A DNA stretch of 51,283 nt from Snodgrassella communis. GTDB taxonomy: Bacteria; Pseudomonadota; Gammaproteobacteria; Burkholderiales; Neisseriaceae. Shown here piece by piece: positions 35,611 to 44,999 of this stretch. Within the stretch, counting starts at the first letter, position 1. The number at the start of each line of letters is the position of its first letter. Below the pieces are notes generated by a model. That model was not told where the DNA came from. It saw only the letters and a program-made list of their open reading frames with translations, and made no database searches. The stretch covers positions 1 to 51,283 of the forward strand of contig NZ_CAJZCD010000010.1 of the NCBI RefSeq assembly GCF_914768045.1, written 5' to 3'. The position numbers and the translations under genes were made by a program.

Positions 35611-36681
35611 ATGAGCAAACATATTGCTATCCTTCCCGGTGACGGCATCGGCCCGGAAATCATTGCACAGGCTGTACGTGTTTTAGACAAGCTTATTGCA
35701 GAGGGGCTGGATGCAGATTATCAGTACGCGCCGTTAGGTGGAGCCGCCTATGATGAATACGGCCATCCCTACCCTGAATTTACCCAGAATATCTGTCGGC
35801 AGGCAGATGCAATATTACTTGGTGCCGTTGGCGGCCCACAGTATGACAAACTGGAACGCCCTTTACGACCCGAACGCGGCTTACTAGCCATCCGCAAAGA
35901 CCTTAACCTGTTTGGTAATTTACGTCCGGCAATTCTCTATCCTGAGCTGGCTAATGCTTCAACCCTGAAACCGGAAGTTGTTTCTGGCTTGAACATACTG
36001 ATTGTGCGCGAATTAACCGGTGATATCTATTTTGGCGAACCGCGTGGTATTCATACCTTACCTAATGGCGAACGCGAAGGCATCAATACCATGCGTTATA
36101 GTGAAAGTGAAATCCGTCGCATTGGAAAAATTGCCTTTGAAGCTGCACAGAAACGCAATAAAAAACTGTGCTCCGTTGATAAAGCCAATGTATTGGAAAC
36201 CACTGAACTGTGGCGTGAAATCATCACTGATATCAGTAAGAATTACCCTGATGTCAGCGTAACCCATATGTATGTAGACAATGCAGCCATGCAGCTGGTA
36301 AAAGCACCCAAGCAGTTTGATGTGATTGTTACTGGCAATATCTTTGGCGATATTCTCTCAGATCAGGCATCCATGTTATCCGGTTCCATCGGCATGCTAC
36401 CTTCTGCTTCTCTCAACGAAACAGGAAAAGGCATGTATGAACCTTCACATGGTTCCGCTCCTGATATAGCTGGCCAGAATCTGGCTAATCCGCTGGCAAC
36501 CATCCTTTCCCTAGCCATGTTGTTGCGTTACAGCCTGAATAATGAACATGCAGCACAAAGAATTGAACAAGCTGTTGGCAAAGTACTGGCACAAGGCTTA
36601 CGTACCAGTGATATTTTTGAGGAAGGTTGTCAACGCGTTTCTTGTAGCCAGATGGGCGATGCGGTACTTGCAGCACTATAA
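35611..36681 (+). CDS. leuB: 3-isopropylmalate dehydrogenase
   Basis: LeuB, 356 residues, oxidises 3-isopropylmalate with NAD+ in leucine synthesis. Seen: [18 protein letters not shown] at the N-terminus, the substrate arginines in [49 protein letters not shown], the metal site [29 protein letters not shown] and [30 protein letters not shown] precedes the ATG. The gene closes the leuC-leuD-leuB run and ends in a strong terminator. leuA is not in the window. Confidence 0.98.
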   Translation: MSKHIAILPGDGIGPEIIAQAVRVLDKLIAEGLDADYQYAPLGGAAYDEYGHPYPEFTQNICRQADAILLGAVGGPQYDKLERPLRPERGLLAIRKDLNLFGNLRPAILYPELANASTLKPEVVSGLNILIVRELTGDIYFGEPRGIHTLPNGEREGINTMRYSESEIRRIGKIAFEAAQKRNKKLCSVDKANVLETTELWREIITDISKNYPDVSVTHMYVDNAAMQLVKAPKQFDVIVTGNIFGDILSDQASMLSGSIGMLPSASLNETGKGMYEPSHGSAPDIAGQNLANPLATILSLAMLLRYSLNNEHAAQRIEQAVGKVLAQGLRTSDIFEEGCQRVSCSQMGDAVLAAL

Positions 36682-36715
36682 GCTGATTGCACATTAGCCT
36701 TAAATTACGTATATT

Positions 36716-36757
36716 TAACTTAACAGGGAAATTAAGTCTCTGTTAAGTTATTTTTTT
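36716..36757 (+). terminator. Rho-independent terminator after leuB
   Basis: The 11-bp stem TAACTTAACAG (36716-36726) / CTGTTAAGTTA (36740-36750) is followed by seven T. Confidence 0.85.
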
Positions 36758-36790
36758 ATATAGCTGCTTTCACTACAGAAACCTGATATT

Positions 36791-38104
36791 TTGAGCTACC
36801 GTTCAGCACAACCGGCGCATCGTCCTTCAACCAACTTGCCTGCGAGCAGTCTGCCAGCACATCGAGTTGGCTGCCCTTGCTGCGGCCTGTCCTTATCCAT
36901 TCCTGCCCTGACACCGGGTGAATCTGCCTTATGTCCCCGCTGCCATCAGCATCTTGTACGAATTGAAATACATCCGCTTGATACGCCGACAGCTTACGCC
37001 ATTGCCTCACTGATCATCATGACCATCGTATACACTCAGTTATACATGAGTATAGATTTGTTTGGCATACATGTAGAGTTAACCATCCCCTATATGGTAG
37101 CGACACTGGCACAGCAAGACTATTCTCTGCTGGCGGAAATAATGTTTTTTCTGACCTTTGGCTCCCCAGTACTGTTTTTACTCTTATGCCTGTACGTTTT
37201 TACCGGCCTGCGTTATCAGCAAGTATTACCGGGTATGTTATACGCCACCCGTACACTGGTACGTCTGCGTCACTGGATCATGGTAGATGTATTTTATATT
37301 GCCACGCTGGTATCCTATATTAAAATCAGCGGTATGGCACAAATACATTTCGGGCTGGCTTTCTGGTTTATGATGGTATTGGGCATTCTGCTCATCCGTA
37401 CCTCTCAGGGCGTGCCTGAACATTGGATTTTTTATCAGATTCAACGCCTCACCGGCCATGATCCAACATTACAAAAGCATAATAAAGATACCATTAATTG
37501 TCACTATTGTCTGTTTGAACAACCCGATACCCAGAATGTCTGCGACGTTTGCGGTTCTTATTTAAGCCGGCGCAAACCCCTAAGCCTGAGCATCAGCATG
37601 GCATTTTTACTGGCAGCTATTATTTTCTATATTCCGGCCAATTTACTGCCCATGATGATAACTCGTTCCCCGGGTACCAATCTGGCCAGTACCATTCTTG
37701 ATGGCATTGAATACATGTGGAATGATGGTGATGTACTGATAGCTGTCGTTATTTTCAGTGCCAGTATGGCCATTCCAGTACTGAAAATCATATCCATGCT
37801 GGTATTACTCTATTCTGCGGCTTACCGCCCACTGATGTCTGCGCGTAAATTAACCGTTTTATATCGCATTACCGAATCAATCGGACGCTGGTCAATGATT
37901 GATATTTTCGTTGTCATCATACTCATGTCAGCATTTTCCACACCACTGGCACACGTGACACCGGGTGCTGCCACCATTTATTTTTGCGCCGTAGTGATTT
38001 TAACCATGATATCAGCACTCAGTTTTGATCCACGCTTAATCTGGGATGAGATAAAACAACATCCATCTCATCATAAAAGTAGCAATAAAAGGCATTCATC
38101 ATGA
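36791..38104 (+). CDS. pqiA: PqiA family inner-membrane protein
   Basis: PqiA, about 437 residues, is the membrane component of the PqiABC lipid-transport system (inner to outer membrane). Two cysteine-rich zinc-ribbon-like parts are visible: Cys28-Pro-Cys-Cys31 with Cys48-Pro-Arg-Cys51, and later CHYC ... CDVC. Each is followed by a four-helix membrane domain, giving about eight transmembrane segments. The start codon is TTG: the frame upstream is closed by a TAG at 36761 with no ATG between, and the next in-frame ATG would remove the first cysteine motif. The stop overlaps the pqiB start by four bases (ATGA). Confidence 0.9.
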   Translation: MSYRSAQPAHRPSTNLPASSLPAHRVGCPCCGLSLSIPALTPGESALCPRCHQHLVRIEIHPLDTPTAYAIASLIIMTIVYTQLYMSIDLFGIHVELTIPYMVATLAQQDYSLLAEIMFFLTFGSPVLFLLLCLYVFTGLRYQQVLPGMLYATRTLVRLRHWIMVDVFYIATLVSYIKISGMAQIHFGLAFWFMMVLGILLIRTSQGVPEHWIFYQIQRLTGHDPTLQKHNKDTINCHYCLFEQPDTQNVCDVCGSYLSRRKPLSLSISMAFLLAAIIFYIPANLLPMMITRSPGTNLASTILDGIEYMWNDGDVLIAVVIFSASMAIPVLKIISMLVLLYSAAYRPLMSARKLTVLYRITESIGRWSMIDIFVVIILMSAFSTPLAHVTPGAATIYFCAVVILTMISALSFDPRLIWDEIKQHPSHHKSSNKRHSS

Positions 38105-39738
38105 GCCAAACAGAAAATGAAACCACACACACAACTGCTACAGTAAAACATACCCCGCCATTTAATGTTCTGGTGTGGACCATCCCAGTACTGGCATTAT
38201 TAACGGGAGCTTGGCTATTTATCCAGCACCTGCGCCATACAGGGCCGGAAATTACGCTATATCTTAATGATGCTGATGGAATAGAGATTAATACAACAGC
38301 AATCAAAGTACTGAATGTCACCGTAGGTAAAGTTACCTCCATCAGCATCAGTCCGGATGAAAAAGGAGTGCAGATCAAAGCGCAGATGAGTGCCGATGTT
38401 AAAGATATGCTGCGTAAAGATACCCAGTTCTGGATTGTCAAACCGCGCATAGACCAAAGTGGCATTACCGGCCTCAATACCTTAGTATCCGGTTCCTACA
38501 TTGCCTTTACCCCCGGCCATAGCAAAGAAAAGGCTGAAACCTTTACTGTAGGTGATTTACCACCAGTCAGCGCCATTTCCCAAAGCGGTATCCGTCTGCG
38601 CCTGAAAGGCCACAGCGACAAACTGTTAACCCCCGGCAGCCCCGTACTTTACGGAGACATCAGCGCCGGACAAATAGAAAAGGCCTATTTTGACCCCAAA
38701 GACAATAGCGTCCATTATCAGGTTTATATAAATAGTCCATATGACAGCTTGATCGGCGACAAAGTTAAATTTTGGTTGCAAAGCGGCCTTCAGGTAACGG
38801 CATCTGGTGGTGGCGTACATATTGATTCCGCTCCACTGCCTGCCCTGCTCTCAGGAGCCATTGTTTTCAAAACCATGTTTGAGGGCAAAGGCAAGCCTGT
38901 TGCGAACAATACCGAATTTACCTTATATAATAGCGCACGTGAACTGAATAACCAGCCTTCCTCACGCACACAATACTACGTGGCATTCTTTCAACAATCC
39001 GTACGTGGTCTGAGTGTCGGCGCTCCGGTAGAGTATCAGGGAATCAACATCGGATCAGTGGCCGATGTACCCTATTTTGCCCTGAATGACAGTCATAAAC
39101 TATTCCAGCATGGCTGGATACCGGTACGCTTGCGCATCGAACCGGGACGCATGGAAATCAATGCCAGCAGACAGGATGACAAAATCTGGCAGCAACAAAT
39201 CCAGCAGGCACTCAATAAAGGCTTATCTGCATCACTGGAAAAAGACAACCTGCTGACAGGTAATCAGTATATCAGCCTCACACAGGCCAAATCCGGCGAA
39301 TCACTGCTCAAACCGGTAACACATTATCAGGGATACACCGTAATCGGCACACGTCATACCGGGCTAGACATGATTCAGGATCAGCTGTCTGCATTATTAG
39401 CCAAACTGAACAACCTGCCGATTGAGCACTCCATGCAGCAGTTAGACAGCACACTGGCACAACTGAAAACCACACTGGCCAGTGCAGACCGGCTACTGGC
39501 ACAAAACAAAACCCAGCAGCTACCGGCTGAGCTGAGTGCCACCCTGAAAGAATTGCGTACCACCCTGCAAGGCGTATCCAGCACTTCTCCTTTATATGGC
39601 GATATTCAGCAAACCTTAAAAAGCATTGATAATACGCTGAAAGAGGCACAGCCGACATTGAAAACCCTGAAACAGCAGCCTAATGCCCTCATTTTCAATC
39701 GCCGCGGGCATGATCCCGAGCCACAAGGAGCCAGATAA
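38101..39738 (+). CDS. pqiB: PqiB, MCE-domain transport protein
   Basis: PqiB, 545 residues, forms a long periplasmic tube of MCE-domain hexamers that bridges the inner membrane toward PqiC at the outer membrane. One N-terminal transmembrane helix is at about 21-41. Three MCE repeats follow (starting near 47, 165 and 290; the third opens YYVAFFQQSVRGLSVGAPVEYQGINIGSV). A C-terminal coiled-coil lies near 425-525 (repeated LAQLKTTLASADRLLAQN-type heptads). Length equals E. coli PqiB. It overlaps pqiA by 4 bp and pqiC by 1 bp, so the three are translationally coupled. Confidence 0.94.
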   Translation: MSQTENETTHTTATVKHTPPFNVLVWTIPVLALLTGAWLFIQHLRHTGPEITLYLNDADGIEINTTAIKVLNVTVGKVTSISISPDEKGVQIKAQMSADVKDMLRKDTQFWIVKPRIDQSGITGLNTLVSGSYIAFTPGHSKEKAETFTVGDLPPVSAISQSGIRLRLKGHSDKLLTPGSPVLYGDISAGQIEKAYFDPKDNSVHYQVYINSPYDSLIGDKVKFWLQSGLQVTASGGGVHIDSAPLPALLSGAIVFKTMFEGKGKPVANNTEFTLYNSARELNNQPSSRTQYYVAFFQQSVRGLSVGAPVEYQGINIGSVADVPYFALNDSHKLFQHGWIPVRLRIEPGRMEINASRQDDKIWQQQIQQALNKGLSASLEKDNLLTGNQYISLTQAKSGESLLKPVTHYQGYTVIGTRHTGLDMIQDQLSALLAKLNNLPIEHSMQQLDSTLAQLKTTLASADRLLAQNKTQQLPAELSATLKELRTTLQGVSSTSPLYGDIQQTLKSIDNTLKEAQPTLKTLKQQPNALIFNRRGHDPEPQGAR

Positions 39739-40274
39739 TGAAAATCCCGCTACTACTTGTCTGTGTCACTAGTTTGGCACTCAGTGCCTGTGCCGGAAAT
39801 TCGGTTACCTATTACCAGTTACCCGGCAGTAATTATCAGTTGCCTGCCGCCGGCCTGAGAACACCAGTCCAGCTTAAAGTTGTACTGGCTGAACGTCTCA
39901 ATCAAGGGAATCTGGTTTATCAGGACAGCCCAACCACTCTGCATTTTGCCCAGCAGCATTTTTGGGCTGACGATTTGAGTAATGAAATCAGTCTGGCATT
40001 AGCTAATGAACTGAACAAACAGAGCACTCATTATCTGTTCACTCCTGAGAGTAAACCTAAAACTGCCACACTAACTGTGTATATCCAATCCTTTCAGGGC
40101 AGCTACGATGGTTATATCTACATCAATGGCTATAGTAGCTGGCTGGGTACTAATGAAACAGGACAGAATTTTAACGTCCGCATTGCTCAGCATGGTAATG
40201 GCTACAGCAATATGGTTAAAGCCTTGGCTCAGGGACTGAGCAGCGTAGCCCAAAGCATTGCGCCACATAATTAA
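39738..40274 (+). CDS. pqiC: PqiC outer-membrane lipoprotein (ABC-type transport auxiliary family)
   Basis: PqiC, 178 residues, is the lipoprotein of the PqiABC system (DUF330 family). The lipobox L15-S16-A17-C18 is present. The mature part has the family pattern YYQLPGSNYQLPAAG, then VQLKVVLAERLNQGNLVYQDSPTTLHFAQQHFWADDLSNEISLALANELNKQ. TAATG joins its start to the pqiB stop, and AAGGAG lies about ten bases before the ATG. It ends the pqiABC operon. E. coli PqiC is of similar length. Confidence 0.93.
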   Translation: MKIPLLLVCVTSLALSACAGNSVTYYQLPGSNYQLPAAGLRTPVQLKVVLAERLNQGNLVYQDSPTTLHFAQQHFWADDLSNEISLALANELNKQSTHYLFTPESKPKTATLTVYIQSFQGSYDGYIYINGYSSWLGTNETGQNFNVRIAQHGNGYSNMVKALAQGLSSVAQSIAPHN

Positions 40275-40851
40275 AATTTAATCTGCACACGCCAGCAAAT
40301 ACCTATCTTGGCTAGTTAAAATAAATGATTAACTGGCCAAGATATACATAATTAATTGCCAATGGCATACTCTTTTAAATTAAAGTCTTAAATGGCCATC
40401 TAAAGTAAAATAAAAATATTTAAACTTATCATTTAATATTTATTATTTTCAGCCAGCGATGTTTTCACCATGCAAAACATAGCCGATACTAATTTAAATT
40501 TAAAGGCTTTCTAGCCGAAACCATAGCAAAAATTAAAACTGCAAAACATGTTTCTCATTATTTAATTAAAATTCATGGATGTGGTGGTACCATTTGTGGA
40601 GCAATCAAAAATTTACGCCCTAACAAAGTTATTGCTTTACCAAAATACCTCTTTAATAGCAGATGAAAATAGAAAAATAGATTTTTAATAAAATACCATA
40701 TAAATATTAGCTTAATTATTATTTCTTAAATATTGGCCGATCCAGATGCAAGCGAAAATAAAGAAAGGTACAAAAGAAAATATTATAATCTTATCAATAA
40801 TAAGCTAGAATTAATTCAAGTAGAACATTTATATTATGATGGAGGATTAAT
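40275..40851. other. AT-rich gap with decayed coding debris
   Basis: Two stretches look like leftover coding sequence on the plus strand. One is open from 40493 to a TGA at 40664 and reads like GFLAETIAKIKTAKHV then HGCGGTICGAIKNLRP, without a start codon. The other is open from 40730 to 40855 and ends VEHLYYDGGLI, overlapping the GNAT start (ATGA). The first has a faint likeness to a carbonic-anhydrase zinc motif, too weak to call. Together they suggest that an accessory gene upstream of the acetyltransferase has decayed. Confidence 0.45.
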
Positions 40852-41256
40852 ATGAGTCTCATTATTTATCGTTCCGATGTGAAACCAACACTCGAACAAG
40901 CCATTACACTTTATCGTCACTGTTCGTTAGGCGAGCGTCGTCCACTTATGGATACCATACGCTTTCAAGCAATGTTAGATAATGCCAATTTACTGATAAC
41001 CGCTTGGCATGATAATAAACTGATTGGTATGGCGCGTTGCTTAACAGATTTTGTTTATATTACTTATTTGGCAGATCTCGCGGTGGATGAAGATTATCAA
41101 CGGCAAGGCATCGGTAAACAATTAATTAAAGAAGTGAAAAACAATACTGACAAAGCATGTTCAATCACCCTACTGGCGGCACCGCAGGCAGTAGATTATT
41201 ATCGTCATATCGGTTTTAATGCGCACCCTTCAGCTTGGATTTTAAAGGAAAATTAA
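40852..41256 (+). CDS. GNAT family N-acetyltransferase
   Basis: A 134-residue GNAT protein. Motif A is clear in YITYLADLAVDEDYQRQGIGKQLIKEV (acetyl-CoA pyrophosphate loop Gln-Arg-Gln-Gly-Ile-Gly-Lys), and motif B follows in ITLLAAPQAVDYYRHIGF. The substrate is unknown. GGAGG lies seven bases before the ATG. It sits alone in a patch of gene debris, with AT-rich gaps on both sides, so it is probably an accessory gene. Confidence 0.9.
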   Translation: MSLIIYRSDVKPTLEQAITLYRHCSLGERRPLMDTIRFQAMLDNANLLITAWHDNKLIGMARCLTDFVYITYLADLAVDEDYQRQGIGKQLIKEVKNNTDKACSITLLAAPQAVDYYRHIGFNAHPSAWILKEN

Positions 41257-41748
41257 TTAGCCATTCATTTTAAATTGCTGATGAAACGCCACTAGCAGAT
41301 GAATGCGCCAAACAATGATTTGTGCAGTTAGCAAACCTAAAGCACAATCATTAATAACAAACTACCCCATCAGAACATCTCGTCAAATTAATAGACCATG
41401 TTCGTATATAACATCTGCTGGCTGATGGTGGATTATTTTAATATTTAAACAACACAGTAACATCAACTACTAAGCAGCCTTCACAAAGCTTCATAACTCA
41501 GCTAAGCATACAGCCTGCACACTTAACCCAGCAACCATCATAAAAATCTATTTATAAAATCAAAATACTGAAACATCACAAAAGACAGTATTTTTCACAC
41601 ACAAAGATAACACACAAAAATTCAAACAACTGATAACCAGTTAGCATTTACAGCTACCAGAAATACATTGCCAACATGCAAACCAACCCTATTCGCCAGA
41701 CAGCCAAAAAGCTTTATAATAAAAAAATCACATTTTCTGAAAAAAGCC
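41257..41748. other. gap between GNAT gene and small lipoprotein gene
   Basis: About 490 bp with no complete gene. A short open stretch near 41358-41440 reads QTTPSEHLVKLIDHVRI, a stop, then HLLADGGLF and a stop. It looks like the decayed end of a gene. Its last residues resemble the end of the debris before the GNAT gene (DGGLI), which may be chance. Confidence 0.4.
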
Positions 41749-41976
41749 ATGAAATTCATATCTGTTTCTCTGCTTACCTTAATCCTGCTTTGTGCCTGTA
41801 GCGTAGGAATGCCCTCCAATGTAGCCGTAGGCATAGGCGGTGGTAACCACACCTTTGGGCTGGGAACTACAATAAATTTCCCGATTAAAACCAAACCACT
41901 GCCATCTGAACCGCCAGTGATTACAGGCACTGAGCCACACAGCCAGCCAGCAGCAAAAAAGCCACGTCCAAACTGA
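41749..41976 (+). CDS. small predicted lipoprotein
   Basis: A 75-residue predicted lipoprotein. The signal MKFISVSLLTLILLCAC ends in lipobox L14-C15-A16-C17. The mature part has a Gly-rich stretch (VAVGIGGGNHTFGLGTTINFP) and a proline-rich, basic tail (TGTEPHSQPAAKKPRPN). The open frame extends upstream to 41668, but the ATG at 41749 gives the normal lipoprotein start. I do not recognise the family. It lies alone between the accessory patch and aroC. Confidence 0.7.
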   Translation: MKFISVSLLTLILLCACSVGMPSNVAVGIGGGNHTFGLGTTINFPIKTKPLPSEPPVITGTEPHSQPAAKKPRPN

Positions 41977-42282
41977 TATAATCACAGATATACTATTTAT
42001 TAATAAATAAAATTTATTTCAGCCCGTCCCCTACTCTGATGATATTAACATTCATCCAAACAAAACAAGGGCATAAAAATTAACGACCATCTAAATATCA
42101 TTAATAATAAAAACATTGGTAACAGGTAAAAAACACAGGCAGAAAGGTAAATTTTCAGCCATATCAATGCATCGGCCACAAAAACAAATCAGCCATCAGA
42201 CAAATTATGCCTAAACCGTATAAACCATGCTAAACTCAACAACAAAATTAAATTTGTCTCTCAAAACGTAAGAGTAAAACCT
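41977..42282. other. gap upstream of aroC
   Basis: About 306 bp, AT-rich. It should hold the aroC promoter. I see no open frame or strong hairpin. Confidence 0.4.
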
Positions 42283-43398
42283 ATGGCTGGCAACACTTTC
42301 GGACAAATCTTTACCGTTACCACCTTTGGCGAAAGCCACGGGGTGGCATTAGGTTGCGTCATAGACGGATGTCCACCCGGATTGCCTCTTAGTGAAGCCG
42401 ATATTCAGCCGGAACTGGATAGACGCAAGCCTGGTACTAGCCGCCACGTTACCCAACGTCGCGAAGCGGATTGTGTTGAGATACTTTCTGGCGTATTTGA
42501 AGGCAAAACCACCGGAACACCAATCGGGCTATTAATTAGAAATACCGATCAGCGCAGCAAAGATTATAGCGATATTGCCCAGAGCTTCCGCCCGGGACAT
42601 GCCGACTATACTTACTGGCACAAATACGGTATACGGGATTATCGTGGTGGCGGTCGCAGCTCCGCACGTGAAACCGCTGCACGTGTAGCAGCAGGTGCCA
42701 TTGCCAAAAAATGGTTACGTGAGCATTTCAATACCGAAATCATTGCCCATGTCACCCAGATTGGCGAAAAAAGCATAGCTTTTGAAAGCTTTGCCTACAT
42801 AAACGATAACCCATTCTTTGTCGCTAACCACAGCCAGATTGAAGAACTGGAACAATACATGGATAGCATACGCAAAGCATGTGATTCCATCGGTGCCAAA
42901 CTGCATATCACTGCCCGCCATGTTCCTGTTGGATTAGGCGAGCCTGTATTTGATCGGCTTGATGCCGATATAGCTCATGCCATGATGAGTATCAATGCAG
43001 TTAAAGGTATTGAAATTGGTGCCGGATTTGATAGTATCTGCCAGAAAGGCAGTGAGCATAGCGACGAATTGACACCGGACGGCTTCTTATCCAACAATGC
43101 AGGCGGCATATTAGGCGGCATCAGTAGTGGGCAGGATATACACATTAATCTGGCCATTAAACCAACCAGCAGCATCGCCACACCACGTCACTCCATAGAC
43201 ATTCACGGCAAACCGGTTATACTGGCTACTCATGGTCGCCACGACCCTTGCGTTGGTCTGCGTGCAGCACCGATAGCCGAAGCCATGCTCGCACTGGTAT
43301 TGATGGATCATGCACTGCGCCAGCGTGCCCAGAATGCTGATATTCGTGTCGAAACACCAAAAATTGCTCAGCATCACTCCATTGCCCCCAATACATAG
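42283..43398 (+). CDS. aroC: chorismate synthase
   Basis: AroC, 371 residues, turns EPSP into chorismate with reduced FMN, the last shikimate step. Family signatures: [67 protein letters not shown], and the C-terminal [28 protein letters not shown]. Length is slightly above E. coli AroC (361). The sequence AAGAG lies about ten bases before the ATG. It is a single gene, followed by proQ with 105 bp between. Confidence 0.97.
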   Translation: MAGNTFGQIFTVTTFGESHGVALGCVIDGCPPGLPLSEADIQPELDRRKPGTSRHVTQRREADCVEILSGVFEGKTTGTPIGLLIRNTDQRSKDYSDIAQSFRPGHADYTYWHKYGIRDYRGGGRSSARETAARVAAGAIAKKWLREHFNTEIIAHVTQIGEKSIAFESFAYINDNPFFVANHSQIEELEQYMDSIRKACDSIGAKLHITARHVPVGLGEPVFDRLDADIAHAMMSINAVKGIEIGAGFDSICQKGSEHSDELTPDGFLSNNAGGILGGISSGQDIHINLAIKPTSSIATPRHSIDIHGKPVILATHGRHDPCVGLRAAPIAEAMLALVLMDHALRQRAQNADIRVETPKIAQHHSIAPNT

Positions 43399-43503
43399 AT
43401 ATTATTTTTATAGCCATAACTGCAAATTTATCGCTGGAAATCAGTTTATTAGTTTATTTTTTAATTTATTTAAACGGGCCATAAACCACAAGGAAGTAAC
43501 TTT

Positions 43504-43926
43504 ATGAGTCAAGAAACCGCTTTGGGTGCAGCACTGAAATCTGCTGTACAAACCATGAGCAAAAAAAAACAAACCTATATGATTGCCGAACATATCTATC
43601 GTAAATACGATGTATTTAAACATTTCAAACCTTTGGCAATCGGTATTGATCAGGATTTAATCACAGCACTGCCACAGTATGATCCTACCCTGATTGCCCG
43701 TGTTCTGGCCAATCATTGCCGCCGGCCACGGTATATTAAATCATTGGCACGTGGAGGCAAACGCTTTGATTTGAATAATCGCTTCAAGGGTGAAGTGTCA
43801 CCAGAAGAACAGGCTATCGCCCAACAGCATCCCTCCATGCAGACAAACAAACCGGCACCAGTAAATAATGCAACAACCGATTCAGAAAACAGTCACAACA
43901 GTGACGAAGAACTAGTGCAAAACTAA
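43504..43926 (+). CDS. proQ: ProQ/FinO-domain RNA-binding protein
   Basis: A 140-residue protein that is little more than a FinO domain (about 5-110), as in the minimal ProQ of Neisseria meningitidis. The block FKHFKPLAIGIDQDLITALP, then HCRRPRYIKSLARGGKRFDLNNRFKGEVSPEEQAIA, is diagnostic. It binds structured small RNAs and 3' ends of messages. The C-terminal tail (about 111-140) is polar and probably disordered, and the Tudor-like domain of E. coli ProQ is absent. AAGGAAG lies before the ATG. It ends in a strong terminator that reaches the tatD start. Confidence 0.93.
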   Translation: MSQETALGAALKSAVQTMSKKKQTYMIAEHIYRKYDVFKHFKPLAIGIDQDLITALPQYDPTLIARVLANHCRRPRYIKSLARGGKRFDLNNRFKGEVSPEEQAIAQQHPSMQTNKPAPVNNATTDSENSHNSDEELVQN

Positions 43927-43942
43927 TGCCAGTTAACTATCC

Positions 43943-43968
43943 ACACGAGCTTTTAGCTCGTGTTTTTT
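43943..43968 (+). terminator. Rho-independent terminator after proQ
   Basis: A perfect 9-bp stem ACACGAGCT / AGCTCGTGT has a TTT loop and is followed by five T. It ends six bases before the tatD start codon. Confidence 0.9.
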
Positions 43969-43974
43969 AATACT

Positions 43975-44736
43975 ATGCTTTTTGACAGCCATTGCCATCT
44001 CAACCACAGCCCACTTGTTGACAATCTGACACAAGTATTACATCAGGCTGACAAAAAAAACATCAACCACTTTCTTGTACCGGCAACCGGCTCTGATGAT
44101 TGGTCAATAACCCTACAGCTAGCACAATCATATCCCCAGCTATACGCTGCCATCGGTATTCATCCTTGGTTTGTGGCCGATTATAACAATTCATCACTCA
44201 GCCAGCTCGAACAACTGTTACACCATAACCCGCAAGCGCTAATCGGTGAAATCGGTCTGGACTTTATACGTGCACATAGCCCTACTGATAAAAACCTACA
44301 AATTAGCTGTTTTGAGGCACAGTTACAGCTAGCAAAAGCAACACAACGACCAGTCATCATTCATCATGTTCATGCCACCGACGCCTGTTTACACAGCATC
44401 AGACGCTGCCGTTTTACCTATGGTGGTATTGCCCATGCCTTTTCTGGCAGCCTAGAAGAAGCTCAGGCATGGATCAGGCATGGCTTTCTGATCAGTGTCG
44501 GTTCCCTGTTATTACGCCCACAGGCAAAAAAAATTCGCCTTATTGCCGAAAAAATGCCTTTACAGCACATGGTTATTGAAACCGATGCCCCATACATGTC
44601 ACCGCTGCCACAACAGAATAATAGCCCGGATAACTTACGTCAGATTGCAGAAATCATAGCGAAATTGCGAAATTGTCACTGGCAGGATATTGCCACCATA
44701 ACCAGCGAAAATGCATTTAAAATTATTCCGGTATAA
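43975..44736 (+). CDS. tatD: TatD family metal-dependent hydrolase
   Basis: A protein of about 253 residues with a TIM-barrel amidohydrolase fold. Metal ligands are visible: HCHLN near residue 6, the Glu in GEIGLDF near 90, the histidines in PVIIHHVHA and AHAFSGS, and the Asp in VIETDAPYMSP. TatD proteins act as 3'-5' exonucleases in several bacteria. I chose the ATG at 43975 because the earlier GTG at 43960 lies inside the proQ terminator. There is no ribosome-binding site between terminator and start, so expression probably relies on readthrough or leaderless starts. Confidence 0.88.
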   Translation: MLFDSHCHLNHSPLVDNLTQVLHQADKKNINHFLVPATGSDDWSITLQLAQSYPQLYAAIGIHPWFVADYNNSSLSQLEQLLHHNPQALIGEIGLDFIRAHSPTDKNLQISCFEAQLQLAKATQRPVIIHHVHATDACLHSIRRCRFTYGGIAHAFSGSLEEAQAWIRHGFLISVGSLLLRPQAKKIRLIAEKMPLQHMVIETDAPYMSPLPQQNNSPDNLRQIAEIIAKLRNCHWQDIATITSENAFKIIPV

Positions 44737-44957
44737 ACTGAACCTCAAACAATCGATATTATTGCGAACATTCTGGCCATAAGCCCACTTTCAGCTTAAA
44801 CACAAAAAGCCGATAAACGACCCCATGCACAAAGCTGCTTTAAATGGGTAGTACGCAAACAACAGCTTTTAAATCCACACTGATCATTTGCTTTTATTCA
44901 CCTATCAGTAACTGAAATCTGTCCAATTTCAATTCATCTATATTATAAAAATAAAAA

Positions 44958-44977
44958 CAGGGGGATATTTCCCCCTG
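44958..44977 (-). terminator. terminator after the TonB-dependent receptor gene
   Basis: The 8-bp stem CAGGGGGA / TCCCCCTG has a TATT loop. On the minus strand it is followed by TTTTTATTTTTATAA. Confidence 0.88.
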
Positions 44978-44999
44978 ATATGAACAATAGCCTTGCAGC

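Noticed and set aside
40493-40666. Carbonic anhydrase remnant
   Set aside because: Only a short HGCGG-like stretch resembles the zinc motif; too little sequence to name a family.
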